A stretch of DNA of 33,046 bases from Oscillospiraceae bacterium (lineage in GTDB: Bacteria; Bacillota; Clostridia; Oscillospirales; Ruminococcaceae). Position numbers and translations under genes: made by a program. The stretch is taken from NCBI GenBank assembly GCA_003512525.1, contig DOQG01000069.1:1-33046 (forward strand), written 5' to 3'. Below are positions 32,819-33,046 of this stretch, in pieces. The notes under the pieces are model-generated. The model was not told the DNA's origin. It ran no database searches and was given only the letters and a program-made list of their open reading frames with translations. The number at the start of each line of letters is the position of its first letter. Within the stretch, counting starts at the first letter, position 1.

Positions 32819-33046
32819 GTGATATTACTATTAAGTATTGATTTTATCTGTTCTTCGGATAAGCCCATCGCTTTGAGGTTGGCGAAGATTTCATTATCTC
32901 GTTCAGCTCTACCTTCGGCTCTTCCTTCGGCTCTTCCCTCTGCTCTTCCTGCGATTTTTGCAGAACGTTCAAGGCTAGCCTGGTCGTTTATGAACTTCTC
33001 TCTTGAAATCGCGTCAAATCTAAGCTGTTCGGTTTCGCTGAAATAT
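32791..33046 (-). CDS. C-terminal end of an Rpn/PD-(D/E)XK transposase-like nuclease (partial)
   Basis: Reading in from the right edge, 84 codons before a TGA at 32793-32791. The residues run YFSETEQLRFDAISREKF, then a hydrophilic helix and four GRAE units (GRAEGRAEGRAEGRAERD), then NEIFANLKAMGLSEEQIKSIL. This is the tail typical of Rpn (YhgA-like, PDDEXK_2) proteins, which promote RecA-independent recombination and are often multicopy; the nuclease domain lies outside the window. The last nine codons are made from the terminator of the converging sigma operon. The family call rests on the tail alone. Confidence 0.75.
   Translation of the reverse strand, partial: YFSETEQLRFDAISREKFINDQASLERSAKIAGRAEGRAEGRAEGRAERDNEIFANLKAMGLSEEQIKSILNSNITKKQKAVNL
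32902..32949 (-). repeat. Four tandem 12-bp units encoding GRAE
   Basis: Four in-phase copies of a 12-base unit (GGAAGAGCCGAA on the minus strand), two identical and two with one to three changes. Multiples of three keep the frame, so copy-number change by slippage would lengthen or shorten the linker in the nuclease tail without frameshift. Confidence 0.85.

Noticed and set aside
32902..32949. CRISPR-like repeats at the right edge
   Set aside because: Contiguous 12-base units without spacers, in frame within a coding tail.

Overview
The window looks like a chromosomal segment from a low-to-mid GC Firmicute of class Clostridia, most likely Oscillospiraceae/Ruminococcaceae (a Ruminococcus or [Eubacterium] siraeum type gut bacterium). 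The evidence is a PolC-type replicase inside the Gram-positive order pyrH-frr-uppS-cdsA-dxr-rseP-ispG-polC, AGGAG-type ribosome sites, frequent TTG starts, consensus sigma-A promoters, a GH5 cellulase lipoprotein and Ser/Thr-rich surface proteins. The genus is an inference; no 16S or ribosomal protein gene is present.

Layout. (1) 206-10084, minus strand: a complete set of histidine genes read as hisZ-G-D-C-B-H-(zinc ribbon)-A-(membrane protein)-F, then a terminator and a new promoter, then hisI-hisE and a GH5 endoglucanase. The hisZ promoter is near consensus and is followed by an inverted-repeat candidate operator and a leader with two competing hairpins. (2) 10279-14723, minus: an amidohydrolase-like cysteine-rich protein (PF14196 type), tmcAL (tRNA ac4C34 synthesis), a MurL-like epimerase and a MurD-type ligase. 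The last two suggest the MurD2/MurL route to D-glutamate in peptidoglycan. (3) 14793-15016: two diverged 90-bp direct repeats with hairpins. (4) 15021-27538, minus: polC, ispG, rseP, dxr, cdsA, uppS, frr, pyrH, hom, with a strong promoter ahead of hom. This group couples replication, the MEP isoprenoid pathway, undecaprenyl and phospholipid precursor synthesis, ribosome recycling, UMP phosphorylation and homoserine synthesis. (5) 27986-30914, plus: three exported proteins (SH3-like, transglutaminase-like, polysaccharide deacetylase), each with a low-complexity linker, followed by a cyclophilin. (6) 31606-32768, plus: a sigma-70-family factor and a translationally coupled single-pass membrane protein, probably its anti-sigma factor, closed by a strong terminator. 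(7) 32791-33046, minus: the 3' end of an Rpn/PD-(D/E)XK transposase-like nuclease whose stop codon lies in that terminator.

Most of the window is housekeeping. The points most worth a second look are the MurL/MurD pair in a Firmicute, the tandem OB-fold duplication that lengthens PolC, the two non-his genes woven into the his operon, the cellulase coupled to hisIE, the his leader, and the sigma/membrane-protein pair next to the surface-protein block. Nothing resembling a CRISPR array, rRNA, tRNA, prophage or complete insertion sequence was seen.
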